Part shown: piece after piece, positions 45,801 through 58,107 of the stretch | Numbering within the stretch: position 1 is the stretch's first letter | Layout of the letters: each line of letters begins with the position of its first letter | Source of the DNA: CAZPXZ01 sp965221505 | GTDB taxonomy: Bacteria; Pseudomonadota; Alphaproteobacteria; Rhodobacterales; CAZPXZ01 | Assembly: GCA_965221505.1 (NCBI GenBank) | Contig: CBDCSI010000001.1 | Coordinates: 2,046,001-2,110,000 of the forward strand | Reading direction: 5' to 3' | Length of the DNA: 64,000 nucleotides | Notes under the pieces: generated by a model | Told to the model about the DNA's origin: nothing | The model's database searches: none | Seen by the model: the letters and a program-made list of their open reading frames with translations, nothing else | Position numbers and translations under genes: made by a program

Positions 45801-48800
45801 AGCACCACTGTGAAGGTTTCCGCCGCGCCCTCGACGACAGTCAGGCTCGCCGGCTCCACCGTGAGGCCCGCGCCAGCCGCGTCGTTGTCTGTCACCGTCA
45901 CCGCCACCGTCGCGTCTTCCACTGCGTCGTAGCCGCCGCCGGAGGGGTTCGCCGTGACCGTTGCGGTGTCCGGCACCGCGTCGGCGTCCTCTGCTGCGGT
46001 CGCCGTCACCGTCTGCGCCTCGCTCCAGTCGCTCCTGGTGAAGGTGAGCGAGGTCGCGTCCAGAGTCACCTCGGCGTTGTCGGAGCCGAGCGCCACCGTC
46101 ACCGTGTCAAGCGGTACGGCGTCAAGCACGACGGCAAAGGATTTCGCCGCGCCCTCGACGACGGTCAATCTCGTCGGCGTCACCGTAACGCCGGCGCCGG
46201 CCGCGTCGTTGTCGGTCACGGTCACGGGTACCGTCGCGTCGTCCACGGCGTCGTAGCCGCCGCCGGAGGGGTTCGCCGTGAGCGTGGCGGAGTCGGGCGC
46301 CGCGTCGTCGTCCTCGGCGGCGGTCGCCGTCACCGTCTGCGCCTCGCTCCAGTTACCCGTCGTGAAAGTGAGCGACGCCGCGTCCAGCGTCACCTCGGCG
46401 TTGTCGGAGCCGAGCGCCACCGTCACCGTGTCCAGCGGCACGGCGTCCAGCACCACGGTGAAGGTTTCAGTCGCGCCCTCGACGACAGTCAGGCTCGCCG
46501 GCTCCACCGTCAGGCCCGCGCCAGCCGCGTCGTTGTCGATCACCGTCACCGCCACCGTCGCGTCGGCCGCCGTGTCGTAGCCGCCTCCGGCGGGATTCGC
46601 CGTGAGCGTTGCGGTATCCTGCGCCGCATCCTTGTCCTCGGCGGCGGTCGCCGTCACCGTCTGCGCCGCGCTCCAATTACCTGTCGTGAAGGTGAGCGAG
46701 GCCGGGTCCAGCCTCACGTCGGCGTTATCGGAGCCGAGCGCCACCGTCACCGTGTCCAGCGGTACGGCGTCCAGCACCACGGTAAAGTTCCCCCCAGTCC
46801 CACCCTCGGCAAGGGTCAGGCTCGCCGGCGAGACCGTAACGCCCGCCCCCGGCGCCGACACGATACCGTGGGAGCCGTTACCGTCGTTCTCGAGGTTTCC
46901 GTTCCCGGCGGCGTCCGTGGCGACGCCGGAACCGACCGCCAGCCGGTAATTCGCGTTCGGCGTCATCGACACCGTCCACTCCTCCCCGGCCCTTACGGGG
47001 GTAAAGGCGGAAAGTCTGGCGCCGGTGACGCTAATGTCGGCGAGCTCGAACCCGACCATTCTCTCGCTGAAACGCAGCGTCGCAGTGAACGGGACGCCAG
47101 CCGCGGCCGTCGCCGGAACTCCGCTGATAACCACGGACGGCGCAATATTGTCCACCAGATAGTCGTTATCGTTTGTCGCTGTAGGAGTTCCGTTCGTAAT
47201 CCGATTCAACGCCCGGTCCCGAATGGTAATCGTACCGCTCTCCATGTCGAGATTCATGGTAACGACGCCGTTGCGATTCGAGAGGTTTCCGCCAGATACG
47301 GTCAGGTCAAACTCCTTTCTTTCGGAATCCTCGACTACCGACAACGCCTTGACCACCGACGCCCCAGAAACCGAGAAATCATGCCTGTCGATTCTCTCGA
47401 TCGGCTCCGTAAATTCGATTCTCCACGTCAAGGAATCCGCATTGGTGTCGCGATCGCCCGGGTCTTGCCGACGTATCGACTTTACCCTGGGCGGAGTCCA
47501 ATCGTACTCGGCCGTCCTGCTCGTCTCCACGCTCCCGTTCTGGAAGTTGTCCTCGGCGCCCCCGCCCCGAACGGATATCGTATGCGCACCCTCGACCGAG
47601 TGCGACCAGACCACAGTGTATTTGCGACCCCGCTCTACGGTCTTGAAGTCGGATAGAGTGCCGCCGCTGACGGAGATGTCCTGAATCGTAAAGTCGCTGA
47701 CGTCTTCCGACCAATCGATCCCGATGGTAGTTGACCGCTCGGACATGAAGTCTGCGAGACGGCGGAACACCGGGACCGGATGTATGTTGTCTATGTCGTA
47801 GTATTGCTCGAATATGGCGTTGTTATTCGTATGCAATACGCCGTCGGCCACGTTGCCGGCGAGATCCCGGATGGCGGACGGCTCCGCGTAAATCGCGGCA
47901 AACGAGTCGATCTGATAGTCTGTGAACGTCACCAGCCACTCGTCTTGATTGTCCGCGTCGACCACCTGGACGCTGGACGCGGTCTCTGCAAGAACTGGTC
48001 CCGAAATCCCATTGGCGAACTTCTGGCCGTACATTTTGAAGTCGCTCACCCGGATACGAACCGCCTCGTCGAACGTCGTATGGAACGTGACGCTGTCCGA
48101 CGTCGTGGTACGCTGCGAGGGGTCGTACCTTCGCTGCCAGCGCCACTTCGGCGACACGTTGTCCATGATGTAGGATCGATCGTCGCCATGTTGGGGCCCT
48201 CGGGTCACAATGCGGTGTCCGGAATGGTCTCTCAAGTCTTGATCTCTCTCCAGATATATTCTTACTCGGCCGTTCATGTCCGCGAGATTGCCGCCGGAAG
48301 CCGTAACGAGATAGTTCTTGTCGTCTGTTGTCGTCACCGAGGTGATGTCGGCTGACGTGCCATCGATGTAAAAGTCGCTCGTATCAACGTTTCTCATCCT
48401 TTCGCTGAACTGGTAGCGGACGACGAGCGTGTCGGAATTCGTATGGTAAGAGGTCGGATCGTGCCGTACGATTTTATACACGTACGGCTTGTTCCGAATG
48501 GTGTAGACGGGCTCGTGTACCACCTGCCCGTCGCGCTCGGTCATTCGCTCTCCTTGAAGGTTTTCGATGTTGTGGTTGCTCTTGATACTCAATCGTACAT
48601 CATGGTTCAGGTCTGCGAACTTCCCGCCCTGAATAGAAACCAGGTACGCCTTTTCGTCGTCTTCGTCGACGCTGACGCTGATTTGGCAGTTCTCGCAACT
48701 CGAAACCTCGAAGTCCGGGCTACTTACGTTCCGAACCCGTTGGTTGAAGAGCAAGCGCCACGTCACGCTCGTCCGGTCGTAGGCGGGCAGATCGTCTACG

Positions 48801-49312
48801 TCGGGGTCGTGGCGCTCCCAGCGTTCGATTTCCGGGGCGGCCGCGTTGGCTTCGGGAACGGGTATCGTCATCAGCAAGAACAACGTCGTGAGGCACACGG
48901 ACGCCATGCGCCAGGACGGACGATCGGCGGCAGGCGGATCGCCAAGACCCGAACGACGGTCGACGCGCGCGTCCTGACCGCTTCCTTCGTTTCGGCGGCA
49001 CGGGCGAGCGGACTCCGTGTCATGGCCGGCTCGGCTCCACGGACGGATGTCCGTCCGTCCCAAGTTCAGCCCCGTCGGCAGTATTCGCGGTTTCGGCCAC
49101 GTGCCCATTCCCACATGCGGCTGACTGTCGCTCGTCCGAGGTCGGTCGGGGCGAAAGCCGGGCCGCTTCACTGCGTCCGCGAACGGGCGCTCCGCATGAC
49201 CGGGGCGACTCGCGCGGCGGGTTTCGCACAGGGGAGTCGACCGGCGTCGGCCGGAGAGAGGGGGCTCGTTCGACCCGATCCCTCCCTGGAGCCAGTCTGG
49301 CACGCGAAACAT
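42848..49312 (-). CDS. giant autotransporter adhesin with Ig-like and Calx-beta-like repeats
   Basis: About 2154 residues from the ATG at 49312, chosen because GGGAGG lies six bases upstream; a second candidate is ATG 48907, which opens directly with a signal-peptide core ('CLTTLFLLMTIPVPEANA'). Residues about 160-820 are a string of bacterial Ig-like domains ('RLLFNQRVRNVSSPDFEV', 'WRIEFTEPIERIDRHDFSV'). Eight 108-residue Calx-beta-like repeats follow (about 824-1688, each ending 'VTDNDAAGAG' or close). The last 450 residues are an autotransporter beta-barrel ending 'FVLRLRF', with terminal Phe. It should be exported by Sec, insert by BAM and display the repeats outside. Adhesion or biofilm function is inference. 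No partner genes are adjacent. Confidence 0.88.
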   Translation of the reverse strand: MFRVPDWLQGGIGSNEPPLSGRRRSTPLCETRRASRPGHAERPFADAVKRPGFRPDRPRTSDSQPHVGMGTWPKPRILPTGLNLGRTDIRPWSRAGHDTESARPCRRNEGSGQDARVDRRSGLGDPPAADRPSWRMASVCLTTLFLLMTIPVPEANAAAPEIERWERHDPDVDDLPAYDRTSVTWRLLFNQRVRNVSSPDFEVSSCENCQISVSVDEDDEKAYLVSIQGGKFADLNHDVRLSIKSNHNIENLQGERMTERDGQVVHEPVYTIRNKPYVYKIVRHDPTSYHTNSDTLVVRYQFSERMRNVDTSDFYIDGTSADITSVTTTDDKNYLVTASGGNLADMNGRVRIYLERDQDLRDHSGHRIVTRGPQHGDDRSYIMDNVSPKWRWQRRYDPSQRTTTSDSVTFHTTFDEAVRIRVSDFKMYGQKFANGISGPVLAETASSVQVVDADNQDEWLVTFTDYQIDSFAAIYAEPSAIRDLAGNVADGVLHTNNNAIFEQYYDIDNIHPVPVFRRLADFMSERSTTIGIDWSEDVSDFTIQDISVSGGTLSDFKTVERGRKYTVVWSHSVEGAHTISVRGGGAEDNFQNGSVETSRTAEYDWTPPRVKSIRRQDPGDRDTNADSLTWRIEFTEPIERIDRHDFSVSGASVVKALSVVEDSERKEFDLTVSGGNLSNRNGVVTMNLDMESGTITIRDRALNRITNGTPTATNDNDYLVDNIAPSVVISGVPATAAAGVPFTATLRFSERMVGFELADISVTGARLSAFTPVRAGEEWTVSMTPNANYRLAVGSGVATDAAGNGNLENDGNGSHGIVSAPGAGVTVSPASLTLAEGGTGGNFTVVLDAVPLDTVTVALGSDNADVRLDPASLTFTTGNWSAAQTVTATAAEDKDAAQDTATLTANPAGGGYDTAADATVAVTVIDNDAAGAGLTVEPASLTVVEGATETFTVVLDAVPLDTVTVALGSDNAEVTLDAASLTFTTGNWSEAQTVTATAAEDDDAAPDSATLTANPSGGGYDAVDDATVPVTVTDNDAAGAGVTVTPTRLTVVEGAAKSFAVVLDAVPLDTVTVALGSDNAEVTLDATSLTFTRSDWSEAQTVTATAAEDADAVPDTATVTANPSGGGYDAVEDATVAVTVTDNDAAGAGLTVEPASLTVVEGAAETFTVVLDAVPLDTVTVALGSDNADVTLDPTSLAFTTGNWSEAQTVTATAAEDADAAPDTATLTANASGGGYDAVEDATVAVTVSDNDAPGAGISVTPTSLTVVEGAAEAFTVVLDAVPLDTVTVALGSDNAEVTLDAASLTFTTGNWSAAQTVTATAAEDADAAPDTATLTANPSGGGYDAVEDATVAVTVTDNDAAGAGLTVEPASLTVVEGAAESFTVVLDAVPLDTVTVALGSDNAEVTLDATSLTFTTGNWSAAQTVTATAAEDDDAAPDSATLTANPSGGGYDAVEDATVAVTVTDNDAAGAGLTVEPASLTVVEGAAETFTVVLDAVPLDTVTVALGSDNADVTLDPDSLTFTTGNWSAAQTVTATAAEDDDPVPDTATLTANPSGGGYDAVDDATVAVSVTDNDAAGAGVTVWPESLTFVEGSKETFMVALDVEPLGTVTVELSSDNSEVTLDPTALTFTKLDWTAAQMVTATAAENFDAREDGDETLYTATVTANPVGGGYDAVDDSEVEVTVTDVGELEKHRQVTQPALVDVALSSLWGMSEAMSARFGGVDCGPAVRLGGADVTPDGYGTAGRRTRRDERKLESDEALDKSAFRWSTWCKEPEDRRGRWTFWARGDVSHYRGDPVRGRYEGSLRSAWFGADKHLRDDVVAGVAVSRGQGRTSIGLADDTTSKMKVGLTVGWPYLRVETEGGGSLQLFLGAGRGTVEYRPSDREAEKSDLDVLMASASGRTPSWRGDRVALRGRAEIEAATLEAESPAGTVEGGVKAEAWRFRAGLEADGSPFRLDASDWALATQGKVTVAHDEGDGLAGTGLELSAAARLVAPNPRFGLSVSGRWLALHSGGRHRNWGGGVEAVWQADSEGRGLSLSVTPTWGLREGGLTQGDGTPPDADVFATWAERVDDDDAALASRLGYGLALSGDRLLTPYVETAFGSREDSRRVTAGVEFEWRPSLVSALVGERTWASGRESEFRIGFVLRLRF
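44249..46841. repeat. tandem array of eight 324-bp coding repeats
   Basis: Eight head-to-tail units of 324 bp (108 codons) lie inside the autotransporter gene. Units 2-7 are highly similar, sharing blocks such as 'VVLDAVPLDTVTVALGSDNA' and 'TFTTGNW' at protein level with long identical DNA; the outer units (first and eighth) are more divergent. Exact multiple-of-three length keeps the frame when copies are gained or lost. Confidence 0.93.
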
Positions 49313-49357
49313 GGGCACCTCCCGTCTTTCTCTTATTGTGTTGAAATCTAATACCAC

Positions 49358-50533
49358 GGTTGTCGATTTATGGCCAGAACGGTTCTTTGGGGGAATCCAT
49401 AATTAGGTCATGAGCGCTCGGGGCCGAAGTCGCGCTCCGCGCAGTACATGTTGATCCGACCGTTCCGGTCGTCACCGGCCCGGGCGCATTCTTCTTGCGG
49501 AACCAGTCAGTTACGGTCCGGACTGGCCTTGTGCAGGTCTTCAGTTCGGGTTTCCGGCTCTTTATCCGATACGGCCAGGAGCGACGGAACGCAGCCGCTC
49601 CGGCAGGCGCCTCCGACGGCGTCGTCGAAAGAGGGTCCGGCGGGCAGGCCGTCGTCCTTCTCGCCGGAGAAGGGGATCGGGCCGCGATTCGCGGTGTTCT
49701 CGCCGGTTGAATCGCGGCAGCCCTCGCACCGCGATTCGGAGCGCCCCCGGATTGCGACGCAGACCTCGCTCGGGGTTCGCTTTCGGAAACGCGCGGCCGC
49801 CTTCCGTTTCGGACGACCCTGCGTAGCGTGCGAGAGCGCAGACGGGGACGGGCGAAGAGGGCCGGCAAGCTCCGCGGCGCAGCCGGGGGCGAAGGGCGTT
49901 GGGGCCCTCGCGAATCGGTTTCCGGCGCCGGGTCTGAGCGGGAGCGAGGCAGTACGTCGGACGGGCGCCGTCTGCAGGGGCTCGAACGGCGATGACTGGG
50001 GGCATTGCGGACTGCAGCGCACGGCGGGCGCGAGCAGACTCGTTCCGGTCGAAGAGCCGGTCGTCGGAACCGGGGGGCCTCGAAGACGCGGTTCGCAGCG
50101 ATCGGTTCGCAGGACGCCTCGCGGGACGCGGCAGGACTTCTGTCCGAGGATCGGGAGGCTCGCACGACCGTTGACCTCGACGACCGGGCGAAGGTGCGGT
50201 CGGGGCGCAAGGGACGGCTGCAGAAACGCTTCGCGTCGCGGCGGAGATTCTGGCCCCACGGCCTCCACGAGTGCCTGGATTCGCGTTCTCGGCGGCAAGC
50301 CGAACCGGTGTCTGTACAAGGCGCCGGTTCCGTCGGCGATCCGCGCGTCGGAGAGCGACAGGGTTCCGGAGCCCGAGCGCCGGAGCGCTCTCGAAGCCGA
50401 TTCGTCGAGCCTGACCCGCGACGCCGGACGCGAGCGCAGGAGATGTCGCCGGCCGGGAGCGCCCCGATCGAGCCGCACTCCTTCGGCCGCCCGTTCCTGT
50501 CGAGTCGGAACGACCTGCCCGCGAAGCGCTACC
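49358..50533. other. 1.2-kb region without a supportable gene
   Basis: The first 50 bases upstream of the autotransporter are AT-rich and probably hold its promoter. The rest is GC-rich with open frames in several phases but no motif. On the minus strand near 49400-49560, short coding-like pieces ('NMYCAERDFGPERS' and 'SDKEPETRTEDLHKA') sit in one frame interrupted by a stop, perhaps the remains of a small gene. Nothing else is recognisable. Confidence 0.45.
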
Positions 50534-53079
<2,546 letters not shown>

Positions 53080-53083
<4 letters not shown>

Positions 53084-55155
53084 CGTCCTTCCAATTCGCC
53101 GAGCGCCGCGACTCGTTCCATGACGCGCCGCGCCTCGAGGAGCAAGCGCAGGCGGTTGTCGCGCAGAGTCGCCGATTCGTCATTCACCTTCACGCGGTCG
53201 AAGAACCGGTCGACCGGCTCCCGAAGCGTCGCGAGAGCCGCAAGCGCGGATTCCTCCGCCTCCCCGGCGAGCGCGGCCTCGACGGCGCCGTCGGCTTCGG
53301 AGATCGCCTGCGCGAGATCCCGCTCTTCCGCCCGCTCCAGGAGACCCGCTTCGGGCGGCGCGGCCGGGCCGTCGAATCTCTCTTGATCGAGAATGCTCCG
53401 AACCCGGGTATAGGCGGCCAGCACGTCGTCGGCCGCCCCGCCACCTGCAAGGAACCCGGTCAGCGCCTCTACCCGGCCCGCCAGCGATACGGGATCCGTG
53501 TCTTCGCGCGCCGCGCGAACGGCCGCGATCGAATCATGCGCGTAGCCTCGCTCCCGAAGGCTCACCGAAAGCCGGTCGAGCACGAACGCCACCGCCTGCG
53601 CCGCGGCGTCCTCCCGGTTCGGGAGATCCATTCCCGCATGTCCCTGCTCCGCCCAGGCGACTACGTCCGAAACCGGCAGCCGAAGCCGGTTTTCCTCTAC
53701 GGTGCGAAGCAGCGCGAGCGCGCTGCGGCGGAGCGCGAACGGGTCCCTGGAGCCGGTCGGACGCAGGCCGGCGGCAAAGAAGCCGTAGAGCGAATCCGCC
53801 CGTTCCGCGATCGCCAGCGCGGCGGCGACCGGATCCGTGACCGGCGTATCGGAGGGACCCGCCGGCCGATACTGCCCGGCGATCGCCGCAACCACCGACG
53901 GCGCCTCGCCGGCAAGCTCCGCGAGCCGGCCGCCCACCGTGCCCTGCAACGCCGGGAACTCGCCCACCGTTCCGGAGGCCAGGTCGCACTTCGCCAGGAG
54001 CGCGGCCCGCCTCGCCTGCGCGGCGTCCGCGCCCAGATGCCGCGCGACCCGCTCCGCGAGCGCGGCGACGCGCTCCGTGCGGTCGAGAACCCCGCCGAGC
54101 CGCGCGTGATACACCATGCCTTGCAGCCCGGCGCGCATCGCTTCGAGTCCGAGCCTGCGGTCGTTTTCCCAGAAGAACGCCGCGTCGGCGAGTCGGGCGC
54201 GCAGGACACGGGCGTAGCCGGTCCGGATCCGTTCGCCGCCGTCCGCCGGATCGGTGTCCGCTACCGCCACGTACCCGGCGATCTCGCCGCGCACCGGATC
54301 CCGGAGCGAAAGGAACCGCTGGTGCGTCCGCATCGCCGAACGGAGCACCTCGTCCGGAAGATGCCGGAACTCGGGCTCGATCTGTCCCGAATGAACGACC
54401 GGCCATTCGGCCAGTCCGGCCAGCTCCTCGACCAGGCCCTGGTCGTCGACCAGCGTCCAGCCGTACTCCTCGGCGAGCCGTCCGGCGCCCTCGAGGATGC
54501 GCGCCCGCCTCGCCTCCGCCGAGACGCACACGAACGCCGCCTCGAGCTGCCGCAGGTAGCCGGATACCGAATCGGCCCTCAGCGCGCCCGAAGACAGGAA
54601 CGGGTGTCCGCTCGAGCTCCGGTCAACCGGTATGCCCTCGAGGTCGAAGGGCGCGACCCGAACGGCGCCGTCTTCCTCGATCAGGCTGACGATCGAGCGC
54701 AGCGGCCGCACCCAGCGAAACCCGCCCCGCCCCCAGCGCATGGACTTCGGCCACCGCAGTCCCCGAAGCGCCGCGGGCACGATTTCGGCGAGACAGTCGT
54801 CGAGGCTTCGCCCCGGAATCCGGCGCCGGGCGACGTAGCGCGCCGCGACGCCCTCGCCCTCCGTCTGCAGCGCGTCCCGCTCGACCCCGGCGGACCGAAG
54901 GAATCCCGCCAGCGCCTTCTCCGGCGCGCCGACGCGGGGCCCCCGCCGGACTTCCTCGCGCGCTTCCGTGCCCGGCGGAATGCCGCGACCGATCCAGATC
55001 AGCCGCCGCGCCGTCGCATGCGCCTCGGTCCGCTCGGGAGCTAGGCCGGCCTCCCGGAGCGCGGCCGTCAGCGACCGGTCCAGCGCCTCCGCGCCGCCCG
55101 GCTGCATGCGCGCCGGAATCTCCTCGGAGCGCAATTCGAGCAGGTAGTCCGGCAT
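53080..55155 (-). CDS. glyS: glycyl-tRNA synthetase beta subunit
   Basis: The 691-residue beta subunit of the bacterial alpha2beta2 glycyl-tRNA synthetase; it binds tRNA and completes the enzyme with GlyQ. The start 'MPDYLLELRSEEIPARMQPG' is diagnostic. 'VRPLRSIVSLI', 'FLSLRDPVRGEIAGYVAVAD', 'FFWENDRRLGLEAM' (HD-like region) and the C-terminal 'FFDRVKVNDE' tRNA-binding part follow in the usual order. Normal length. It lies 14 bp after glyQ and overlaps the PPDK-like gene. Confidence 0.96.
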
Positions 55156-55169
55156 CCGGGCCTCCGGTT

Positions 55170-56099
55170 CTACGCGTGCGTCGCGCCGCCCGCCTCGGTG
55201 GCGAGAAACGCGTCCGCGCAAGCCTTCGCCAGGCCGCGCACCCGGGCGATATAGGCCTGCCGCTCCGCGACGGAGATCACGCCGCGCGCATCCAGCAGGT
55301 TGAAGAGGTGAGACGCCTTGACGCACTGGTCGTAAGCCGGATGCGCCATGACCGTCGCCATGCCGGTTCGCGGGTCCACCGGGTCGGACGCCAGGATGCG
55401 CCGGCACTCCGCCTCCGAATCGTCAAAATGCCGGAACAGGGTCTCCGGATCCGCCACGTCGAAGTTCCACCGCGAATACTCGCGTTCCGCCTGCCGGAAG
55501 ACGTCGCCGTAGGTAAGGCCGGGAGCGTAGGGAATGTCGAAGACGTTCTCGATTCCGAGCACGTACATGACCAGGCGTTCGAGACCGTAGGTGATCTCGC
55601 CGGGGATCGGATCGCAGTCGTAGCCGCCGACCTGCTGGAAGTAGGTGAACTGGCTCACCTCCATGCCGTCGCACCAGACCTCCCAGCCGAGGCCCCATGC
55701 GCCGAGAGTCGGGCTCTCCCAGTCGTCCTCGACGAAGCGGATGTCGTGGGCGAGCCGGTCGATCCCGATCGCTTCGAGCGAATCGAGGTAGTCCTGCTGA
55801 AAGGTCTCCGGAACCGGCTTCCGGATCACCTGATACTGGAAGTAGTGCTGAAGCCGGTTGGGGTTTTCGCCGTAGCGTCCGTCTGTCGGCCGGCGGGACG
55901 CCTGGACGTAGGCGGCCGACCAGGGTTTCGGCCCCAGCGAACGCAGCGCAGTCGCCGGGTGAAAGGTCCCCGCGCCGACCTCCATGTCGTAGGGCTGGAG
56001 AATGGCGCAGCCGCGCCGACCCCAGAATCCGTGCAGCGCGAGAACTACGTCCTGAAAGGTCTCCGGCCGCGACGGCCGGGAAGCGCCTCGATGGGGCAT
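55170..56099 (-). CDS. glyQ: glycyl-tRNA synthetase alpha subunit
   Basis: The 309-residue catalytic alpha subunit, a class II synthetase core that activates glycine with ATP. It carries 'FWGRRGCAILQPYDMEVGAG', 'WSAAYVQASRRPTDGRYGEN', 'LQHYFQYQVIRKP' and 'PIPGEITYGLERLVMYV', all conserved in GlyQ. The ATG at 56099 begins 'MPHRGASRPSRPETFQD', slightly before the homologous core. First gene of the leftward glyQ-glyS-PPDK-like transcript; a 247-bp divergent region separates it from the ABC permease gene. Confidence 0.96.
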   Translation of the reverse strand: MPHRGASRPSRPETFQDVVLALHGFWGRRGCAILQPYDMEVGAGTFHPATALRSLGPKPWSAAYVQASRRPTDGRYGENPNRLQHYFQYQVIRKPVPETFQQDYLDSLEAIGIDRLAHDIRFVEDDWESPTLGAWGLGWEVWCDGMEVSQFTYFQQVGGYDCDPIPGEITYGLERLVMYVLGIENVFDIPYAPGLTYGDVFRQAEREYSRWNFDVADPETLFRHFDDSEAECRRILASDPVDPRTGMATVMAHPAYDQCVKASHLFNLLDARGVISVAERQAYIARVRGLAKACADAFLATEAGGATHA

Positions 56100-56346
56100 G
56101 GGGAGAAAACCTGCTCGGTCCGGCAACGGGTTCCTTGTACCGGTTCTGCTTGCGGGCGACAATCGGGGATCGTCTCGACGCCGGCGCGCTCGCCGAAGAC
56201 GCTCGCCGAAATCGGCCGGCCGGACTCCCCTCCTGGCTCGCCCACAGATCCGAATCGCGCATGACCCGGCCGCCGCATCTGCCGAGCGCGGACGGGGAGA
56301 ACGGGATACACTGCCGCGTTCCCCGCTCCGGCAGCCTTCCCGTGTC

Positions 56347-58038
56347 ATGGTCACGAACCGTACCGAACCGCGCAGCGCACCCGGCAGACGGCGTCTGGCG
56401 TTCGACCCATGGCGCGTTGCCGCGCTGGCCATCACCGCGATCCTTTTCCTGCCGCTCCTGGCCGTATTCTGGATTGCGCTCACCCCGGAAGAGAACGTCT
56501 GGCCGCATCTGCTTCGCACGGCCCTCCCCGGCTATCTCTCGAACACGGCCCAGCTCATGGCGCTGGTCGCGCTGGGAACGGCGACCGTCGGCACCGGAAC
56601 CGCGTGGCTGGTGGCCCAATACCGGTTTCCCGGCCGCGATCTCCTGGCCTGGGGTCTCCTGGCGCCGCTGGCCGTGCCTTCCTTCATCGCCGCCTACGCG
56701 AACGTCGAGTTGCTCGAATACGCCGGGCCGGTGCAAACCGCGTTGCGTTCGGTCTTCGGGTGGGAGAACGCCAGCCACTACCGGTTTCCGGAGATCCGCT
56801 CCCTCGGCGGCGCCGCCGCGACCATGACGTTCGCCTTCTATCCGTACGTCTACCTCCTGGCGCGCGCGGCCTTCCACGAACAGACCGCCTCCGCCTTCGA
56901 GGCCTCGCGGTCGCTCGGCCTCGGACCCTTGCGAAGCCTTCGGCGGGTCGCCTTGCCGCTGGCGCGCCCGGCGATCGCCGCCGGCGTGGCGCTGGCGCTC
57001 ATGGAGACGCTGGCCGATTTCGGCACGGTCGAGTATTTCGCCGTACGCACCCTGACAGTGGGAATTTTCGCCGTCTGGCTGGAGGGCTACAACGCCGGCG
57101 GCGCCGCCCAGCTCGCGCTCGTCGCCCTCGCGCTGGTGATCGGGCTGCTTGCCCTCGAGCGGGCCGGCAGGCGGAACGCCCGGTATCACGATCCCTCCTC
57201 GCGCTTTCGCCCGACACGGGGCCGCCCGCTCGACGGCGGCGTGGCCGCGCTCGCCTGCGTCGCCTGCGCGTTGCCGGTGGCGGTCGGATTCGTGATTCCG
57301 GTTGCCGTCCTCGCCGACCTGTCGCTCTCGCATCTGGATCGCTTCGCGTCGCCGGAGTTTCTGCAGGCGGCGCTCAGAACGGCGGTCGTTTCCGTGCTTG
57401 CGGTCGCGATCGCCGTCGCGTTGACGCTGGTTTTGGCCTACAGCCTGAGGACCGCGCGCGCCCGCTGGTTTCGGATCGCCGCCCGGGTGGCGACGCTCGG
57501 CTACGCCGTCCCCGGCGCCGTGCTCGCGGTCGGGATCCTGATTCCGCTCCTTGCGCTGGACAAGTTCCTGTATTCCCTCGAATGGACGACCGGACTCCTG
57601 CTCGGCGGATCGATTTGCGGCCTGTTGATCGCCTATGTCGTCCGCTTTGCCGCAATCCCCTTCGGGGCGATCGAGGCCGGCTTCGCGCGCGTCACCCCGT
57701 CGATGGAAACGGTGGCGCGGACGCTCGGAGCGACTCGAGGCACGGTTCTCCGCCGGGTACAGATTCCGCTCCTGCGCGGATCCCTGATCAGCGCTTCTCT
57801 CCTGATGTTCGTCGAGACGGTGAAGGAACTCCCGGCGACCCTCGTTCTTCGCCCCTTCGACTTCGACACCCTGGCGACCCTGACCTACAGCTACGCTTCG
57901 CTCGAACAGGTCGGCGCCGCCTCGCCGACGGCGCTCGCCGTGATCGCGACCGGACTGCTCCCCGCGCTCCTTTTCCGCAAGGCGCTGGTTCGCCTGGTCT
58001 GGAGCGGGGACTCGAGCCGCACGCCGGCGCAAACCTGA
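56347..58038 (+). CDS. fused ABC transporter permease (iron(III)/FbpB type)
   Basis: A 563-residue inner-membrane protein with two permease domains in one chain and about twelve membrane segments. Two EAA loops are visible: 'FEASRSLGLGPLRSLRRVAL' near residue 185 and 'ETVARTLGATRGTVLRRVQI' near 460. This duplicated architecture is typical of FbpB/SfuB ferric-iron importers (and of ThiP). No binding protein or ATPase is adjacent, so partners must be encoded elsewhere. ATG 56347 is chosen as the start; the frame is open further upstream but without conserved content. Confidence 0.88.
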   Translation: MVTNRTEPRSAPGRRRLAFDPWRVAALAITAILFLPLLAVFWIALTPEENVWPHLLRTALPGYLSNTAQLMALVALGTATVGTGTAWLVAQYRFPGRDLLAWGLLAPLAVPSFIAAYANVELLEYAGPVQTALRSVFGWENASHYRFPEIRSLGGAAATMTFAFYPYVYLLARAAFHEQTASAFEASRSLGLGPLRSLRRVALPLARPAIAAGVALALMETLADFGTVEYFAVRTLTVGIFAVWLEGYNAGGAAQLALVALALVIGLLALERAGRRNARYHDPSSRFRPTRGRPLDGGVAALACVACALPVAVGFVIPVAVLADLSLSHLDRFASPEFLQAALRTAVVSVLAVAIAVALTLVLAYSLRTARARWFRIAARVATLGYAVPGAVLAVGILIPLLALDKFLYSLEWTTGLLLGGSICGLLIAYVVRFAAIPFGAIEAGFARVTPSMETVARTLGATRGTVLRRVQIPLLRGSLISASLLMFVETVKELPATLVLRPFDFDTLATLTYSYASLEQVGAASPTALAVIATGLLPALLFRKALVRLVWSGDSSRTPAQT

Positions 58039-58107
58039 CGCCGCAAGCGCGGCATCGGCAATTTCGCTAGACTGCGCCGCGAACCGCTCCTCGCAGGGAC
58101 CAAGCGG

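Noticed and set aside
44249..46841. Regularly spaced repeats that might be read as a CRISPR array
   Set aside because: The unit is 324 bp, has no unique spacers and is in frame within a large gene; there are no cas genes.
43256..47656. 1466-codon plus-strand ORF, and seven 100-codon plus-strand ORFs spaced 324 bp apart
   Set aside because: All lie antisense to the autotransporter repeats; their regular spacing simply mirrors the repeat unit and their composition is His/Arg-rich and not protein-like.
49507..50478. 323-codon minus-strand ORF between the autotransporter and PPDK-like genes
   Set aside because: Composition typical of GC-rich shadow frames and no motifs.
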